DNA of 64,000 nt from Druceiella hillmani (Eukaryota; Arthropoda; Insecta; Lepidoptera; Hepialidae), in NCBI GenBank assembly GCA_039881145.1, contig JAYKKI010000039.1, positions 19,958,001 through 20,022,000 on the forward strand, read 5' to 3'. The position numbers and the translations under genes are program-made. Positions 59,096 to 64,000 of this stretch are shown here, piece after piece. Under the pieces are notes generated by a model. The model ran no database searches. It was not told where the DNA came from and was given only the letters and a program-made list of their open reading frames with translations. Numbering within the stretch: the stretch's first letter is position 1; every line of letters begins with the position of its first letter.

Positions 59096-61329
59096 TTTAT
59101 AAATTGATTTTAATAAAAATTACTAATAATTCGTTACTGCTTAATATTTACTTATTGGTACAAATCAACAATTTAAAAAATGTTTTTGTACAAACTTCTA
59201 AACAAAACTTTGAAGACTTTTTCGTACTTTGCCGACTCGCGGCACGGTTTCCCATTATCATAGAAATCTGAAATTTCACATTTAACTATGTTTTAGTAAT
59301 TCAAAAATATTTAGGGGGTATGCGTTTTGAATTTGGAAAAGAATTTTTTTTCTCTTATAAGGGACACCCCAATATATATAGACAGTAAAGTACGTAACAA
59401 CCAAATTTATACAGCTTAATACTAAACCTGCCATAGTAATAAAATTGCAAACATTGACAACATTTTCTTTTTATACAAAATAAGCTTATGTTGAATGAAT
59501 ACGATATCGAAAAATGTTATGTGCGGAAGACAACCAAGAACATGTCTGCTTTCAACATTTGCCCATACCCTCCAGTACCACTACATGTTTCACCTCTGTA
59601 TTACTTCGTACTTCATCTTGTCACTGTGCATAATGGCTTCTTATGTTCATTGGTTCGCTATATACTTGTTTAATTTGATACTTCGAGTAGCTGGGTACTT
59701 TGTTGTCTATTAAGGTTTCTTATTTTAAAAAGAAAAACAGAACGCTTATAAGTTCATTCACATATCACCTGTCTGTTGCAACTGTTTTTCACAGAAACCA
59801 CTTTACTTAGAAACTTAATATTGGTATAATAATAAAACATATTAATCTGCACATGTCTCCTAATTAGCACCCAAAAATATTTATATGGAAATTTAGGAGG
59901 GAGCATGTTATATACTCGAAAAATATATTTGTTTCTATGTATAGTATGGAGTATTGTTTGAAAGAGCTAGTCATAAGGGTCTTAAATTGTTTAATTTGGA
60001 ACCCTTATGAATAGCTCTTTCAATAAAATATGTTTTACTCTCCCATATTTCCAAAGCTCAACCTGAAATTATGAAGAATATTAGGCTTTTTTGAATCCCA
60101 CTCAAAGATTGTAGGAAAGCGAAGATTCTATAATTTTTGAAATATGATACCATAATTTTCTCAATATACCATTTATTTACACCTATAAAAGATTGTAGGC
60201 AATATTCAATGTATTTGTAAATAGTTTATTAGAAACGTATTCTTGAATATTTGAAGTGCCTAAATGTGTACGGAACCCTCCTAGTGTGAGTTCTACTTAA
60301 GAAGGACAGATGTGTTGTACTACGAATGGAAATTAAACAAAATATTACTTCCAGTACCTGATATGTGTTCAAACTAACAAAAATTCCAAAAATTATATTT
60401 TTGCATTTTATTACTTTTGTTATTTCCCTCTAAATCATTTCTTCATAAATATCTTCAATGACACATGCTATTTCTATATGTATAGATTAATGAATTGAAG
60501 TAACAATCAATTGAAAGTCAAATCTGCACTTTGTGGTACTGTTAAAACTTGTCCAGGTCAAAATTAGGGTCCTAATTTTTCTTTCATTTATATTTTTTTT
60601 CTAGCTTCTTCTTGTCTGTTATGTGGGATAGGTCCAAAGAGAAAATTTACTTGATGCAAGAGCAACACTTGCTGCGCATGGCTGATATAGTAATTCCACC
60701 TGGCTTTTGCATGCTACACCCATCAAAATATGTGACTGTGATGAAAACATGCTACACCCATCAAATTGGCCTCTCTTCAATGTTACCGGAAATTCTATTA
60801 CAGATCAGCTCTATCTCGATTTTCAGATAACCTTTACTAGAACTTGCATTAGCTCATCCCCTCAAATATATATGTATTGTTTCAAAATAATGTTTTTCTT
60901 ATGTTCAGCTTTATTTAAAAATTTGTTTGAGATGTAATCTTCTATAAATCGCAGATATTTACTGCGACTAAAACTTGTGCAAACTAGGCTTGTCCTGGTG
61001 GTCCATATCCCCTCTCTAAGAATAACCGAAGCTGTACTGTGCAAAGATTATACATATAGCTTTATTACCGAACTTAAAAATGTTGAAAGTAATGGACTAG
61101 CAGTCAAATGCTAACACTCAGTTGTCAAGCAGTTGAATTATGTAAAATTTAATAATTTTTCACTGTGAATAATGCCGAAATTTCACACATATTAAATTTT
61201 AAAATATATTCTAAAAAGTTCACAAAAACTGGAAACAAAATTTAGTGATTTATCCGAAATATTCGAAAATCAATCATCATTAATTTTAAATCAAAATGAA
61301 TTGATTTTGCAACTAACATAAAAAATTAA

Positions 61330-63100
61330 TAAAACAAAGAAGATAGACATATAAATAACAATTCAGTACCAAGTGAGATTGGAGCATCGTCGATTGTTGA
61401 AAGATGACAAACTGGTCTCACAACACGTCTGATGTTAAAGTCAGCAGTCCGATGTTACCTTTAGTATACATCTAAAATTAGCCATTGTGCAGCTGCTGAC
61501 GAGTGCCTATGTATGCCAAACGCTACTGATAACTATGTAAGTCACACCGAGTTTTTCTAGTGATACCCGAATGCCATCGCACACATACGATATACACACT
61601 ATAGCTGTCCAGCCATGGAATGAAGTTGTCCGATATGAACCTTGTAGGCCAATAATTGGTTACACTGGTAAAATGGATGGCGATTTGATTGCTATCAAGA
61701 GCTTGAAATACGTCTGTATTTCACCTCACACCTGACATGACATCAGAATCACTGGTGAATTACATTAAACAAAGATAATTCTATCCTACCTGTTATCAAA
61801 AAGCTTCTAACAAAAAAAGACAATGTTTCATTTAAGCTTGACACACCATAATATAAACTGGATATCATTTTAAACCCTAAATTTAGTTTGAACAATACAT
61901 CTATTAATGAATATACATCCCCAAGTCACGCCCAAAAGCCGCTCGTAATACTTAAGCAATAACACTGTGAGCACCATGTATAAACACTGAGATTATATAT
62001 CCAGATGCATGTGGCCTTAAAACAAACTTGACAGACTTCCCCTTGAACCCATTGGCTGAGCATTATGATATAATTGCTTTAAATGAAACATGGTTGGATG
62101 AGTGCGCATGACGTTGAATAAATCTGCTATGTGTGTTGGTATATTCCCTATCAGGTTTATCTCAGTTTTCAAGTTGATATTGCATATTTTAACTACCAAA
62201 AAGCATTTGGTACACAATGATTTGGTGGACAATAACATCTTATTAAACCACCTTGATGCAGCTGGTCTTTCACTTCAACTCTTACATTTGTTCTCTTTAT
62301 ATCTTGGAGACAGAAAGCAATATGTAGAAGTACATAATTTTATATCTGATTCTTATTTCATGGGATCAGTAATCAGGGTTCAAATCTCAGGCCTTTACTA
62401 TCCATATCTTAGTAAATAGTATTGCTAATGTGGTTAAAACTGCGCATTGTCTTCTATTTGCAGATGCATGAAGATTTTCTCAGCTATTAGAAGTATAATA
62501 GATTGCAAGCTACTACGTTTTGTGGTTTGCAGCTCAATTCAGGCAATTGCACTGTTATGAGCTACAGTCTAGTGGGCACTTCTCTCGAGTATGAACACCT
62601 CATTGGTGGTATGCCTTTATGCAGACATACTGAAGTAGTAGAAGATCTAGGAGTTCAATTTGATTAGTTCCTGACTTTTTATGGTCATTCGGCGAATGTA
62701 GCGAAAAAGTCATTCAGAAGGCTTGAATTTGGGTTATGTAATTTTAGGTTTTTCCATTATGTTTCCTCCATTAACCTGTTATTTATGACTAGTATGAAGC
62801 AAGTTAGAAGCCAGCTCTATTATTTGAAGCCGTCAAAAAAACTTTCCTTCGATATTCATACTTGAGAAGATATAGCTATTTCCCTTTTATATTTCCTACT
62901 GATTTTCCCTTGGGTATGTTGGGTTACCATCCCTTATTGCACAGAGGAGAAGGGTCTCTGATGAAATATGTTTTCCTGTTGTTAAATGAAAAGATTTTAT
63001 GCCCTGCTTTTTTGAAAACACTTTCAACTCTTCGTACCTGATAACTACTTGCGCTCGCATAGTTAACATCTTTTTGCAATACAAAGAACCGAATCATATC
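61330..63100 (+). mobile_element. CR1/Jockey-like LINE, copy B (decayed, not interrupted)
   Basis: Partner of the LINE split in copy A. ORF1-like LVTK..NVSFKLDT and KLDIIL.P at 61800-61870 precede an endonuclease remnant (YDIIALNETWLDE, about 62065). RT remnants follow: NHLDAAGLSLQLLHLFSLYL, RCMKIFSAIRSIIDCK (the FADD aspartates are gone), and TSLEYEHLIGGMPL, TEVVEDLGVQFD, KKSFRRLEFGLCNF and RSQLYYLKP. A 3' part like RRYGYFPLLYF..DF..GMLGYH closes it. Motif order is normal. Stops occur throughout. Confidence 0.65.
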
Positions 63101-63403
63101 GAAATTTTCCACTGTCCTATGGTATGCAATTGCTCATCTGTCTGATCGCGATTGCACTGATGTGTGCTGTATTTGTGATGAGTGAGGGTAAACTTGTTGA
63201 AAGTTGTCACAGTTATGTGTTGCAATCTTACTGAATTTGATTAATAGTTTTATAATTTAAATGCAAATTATTGAAACGCAAAGGTTTTAAAACTGTAATG
63301 TTTCTTAAACTGTATATATAAAAATAAATTAATAAGAAATAATAATTAGTAATGGTTATGTATTACAGACAATGTGACAATTTCGTCTAAATTCTGAGGC
63401 AAA

Positions 63404-64000
63404 ATGACTGCAATAGAAGATTACAGTGAGGCGCATCTGAAGTCCTGCCTGGACATTAAAAAGATATCCAGGGGCTCCTTCTACAACATGCTGAATAAGG
63501 AATGCGAACAGTTTTAAGTGCAACAGAACATTAGCCAAGATCTACTTGCTGTTCCTGCCCACAATAGATTGCACCAACACAACAAAGAAGCTTTCACAAC
63601 ATCAACTGTGCTCAAACACTGGCATCAGTCTGTTTGTCGTATTTGTGATGTGAAGTTCAGTGATACGAGTAATTTAATAAATCAAATTCGAACATTTACA
63701 GGTGAGAAGCCCTTCTAGTGTGAAATGTGTGATCCTAGTTTAATAATTAATAGTACTTTAACCATACTTCACTGGATATATAAGCTGTAAAATTCTTCAA
63801 ATTTGACAAAAATTTGCACAGCATGTTGCTTTAACCACGCACATGAGAATATACACAAGTGAAAAATCCTTCAAGTTTAACATGTGTGATTCAAGATTTA
63901 CAGATAATAGTAATTTACCCGGCCATACATAAGTGAAAAACCTTACTAGTATGGCATGTATGATGCGAGATTTGCAAAGCATTTTGTTTTAACCAATCAG
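63404..64000 (+). pseudogene. Zinc-finger gene, copy B, decayed fingers (runs off the window)
   Basis: From ATG 63404: MTAIEDYSEAHLKSCL, DIKKISRGSFYNMLNKECEQ, F, then TAA at 63515. The same frame resumes at once (VQQNISQDLLAVPA...), reaching one recognisable finger, VCRICDVKFSDTSNLINQIR, whose second zinc-binding His is lost (TFTGEKPF), and a TAG at 63716. Later finger scraps (EMCDPSL..NSTLT, NMCDSRFTDNSNL) need other frames and contain stops. It aligns with 34408 onward in copy A and shows the N-terminal module of about 37 residues that copy A has lost. The gene was present before the duplication and this copy is dead. Confidence 0.75.

Larger units (their letters stand above)
48640..64000 (+). 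repeat. Segmental duplication, copy B (continues past the window)
   Basis: Direct-orientation partner of 22880-34990. Relative to copy A it has extra DNA at about 48790-50085, 50708-51300, 51545-51770, 52920-56490 (with a mariner), 56760-59395 (with a transposase-like relic) and 59900-60200. It lacks the I-type LINE that interrupts copy A. At 48990-49050 a short block matching 23155-23200 is inverted. Confidence 0.85.

Noticed and set aside
1..64000. CRISPR array, prophage, integron or other prokaryotic system
   Set aside because: No regularly spaced direct repeats with unique spacers and no compact operons were seen. Introns, LINEs and mariners show a eukaryotic nuclear source.

Overview
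The window looks like a piece of an AT-rich animal nuclear genome, most likely an arthropod and probably an insect. Coding is sparse and split by introns. Most recognisable protein matter comes from transposable elements typical of insects: mariner/Tc1-type transposases, several non-LTR retrotransposons, a Helitron-like element, and hAT-like and THAP-like relics. Nothing points to a bacterial, phage or organellar source: there are no operons or Shine-Dalgarno sites, while splice-site pairs, AATAAA signals and microsatellites are common.

Layout. From about 2 to 13 kb, phase-compatible exon candidates on the + strand suggest one host gene for a charged, coiled-coil-like protein. Its introns carry a dead mariner-like element (3.0-4.1 kb), a large CA minisatellite (4.9-5.5 kb), a Helitron-like element (6.4-7.2 kb), and relics of a mariner transposase, a LINE reverse transcriptase and another DDE transposase. 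A THAP-like relic follows at 13.9-15.0 kb. At 17-19.7 kb lies a nested inverted structure: outer arms of about 157 bp each hold a hammerhead-ribozyme-like motif, and they enclose a palindrome with arms of about 0.53 kb.

The main architectural feature is an old segmental duplication. Copy A (about 22.9-35 kb) and copy B (about 48.6 kb to the window end) are collinear over many blocks. They were broken later by insertions and, at the left edge of copy B, by local inversions. Both carry the same CR1/Jockey-like LINE, followed by a C2H2 zinc-finger gene. Copy A then received an I-type LINE inside its CR1-like LINE (30.1-33.6 kb), and that LINE carries a small inverted-repeat element in its 5' region. 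Copy B received a mariner (53.6-54.6 kb), a relic of a transposase-like family (57.4-58.5 kb) and other unique DNA. A second I-type LINE lies just left of copy B (45.3-48.2 kb).

The best preserved coding region is the 12-finger C2H2 array at 34,864-35,892. Its upstream part is broken, while the partner at 63.4 kb keeps more of the N-terminal frame but has lost its fingers. Every transposase and reverse transcriptase seen here carries stops, frameshifts or lost catalytic residues, so no autonomous element is present. Gene-poor stretches at 0.5-2.1, 15-17, 19.7-22.8, 36.3-39.2, 41-45.3 and 54.6-56.2 kb show only AT-rich unique sequence and small repeats. All calls come from reading the sequence and its translations; no database search was run.
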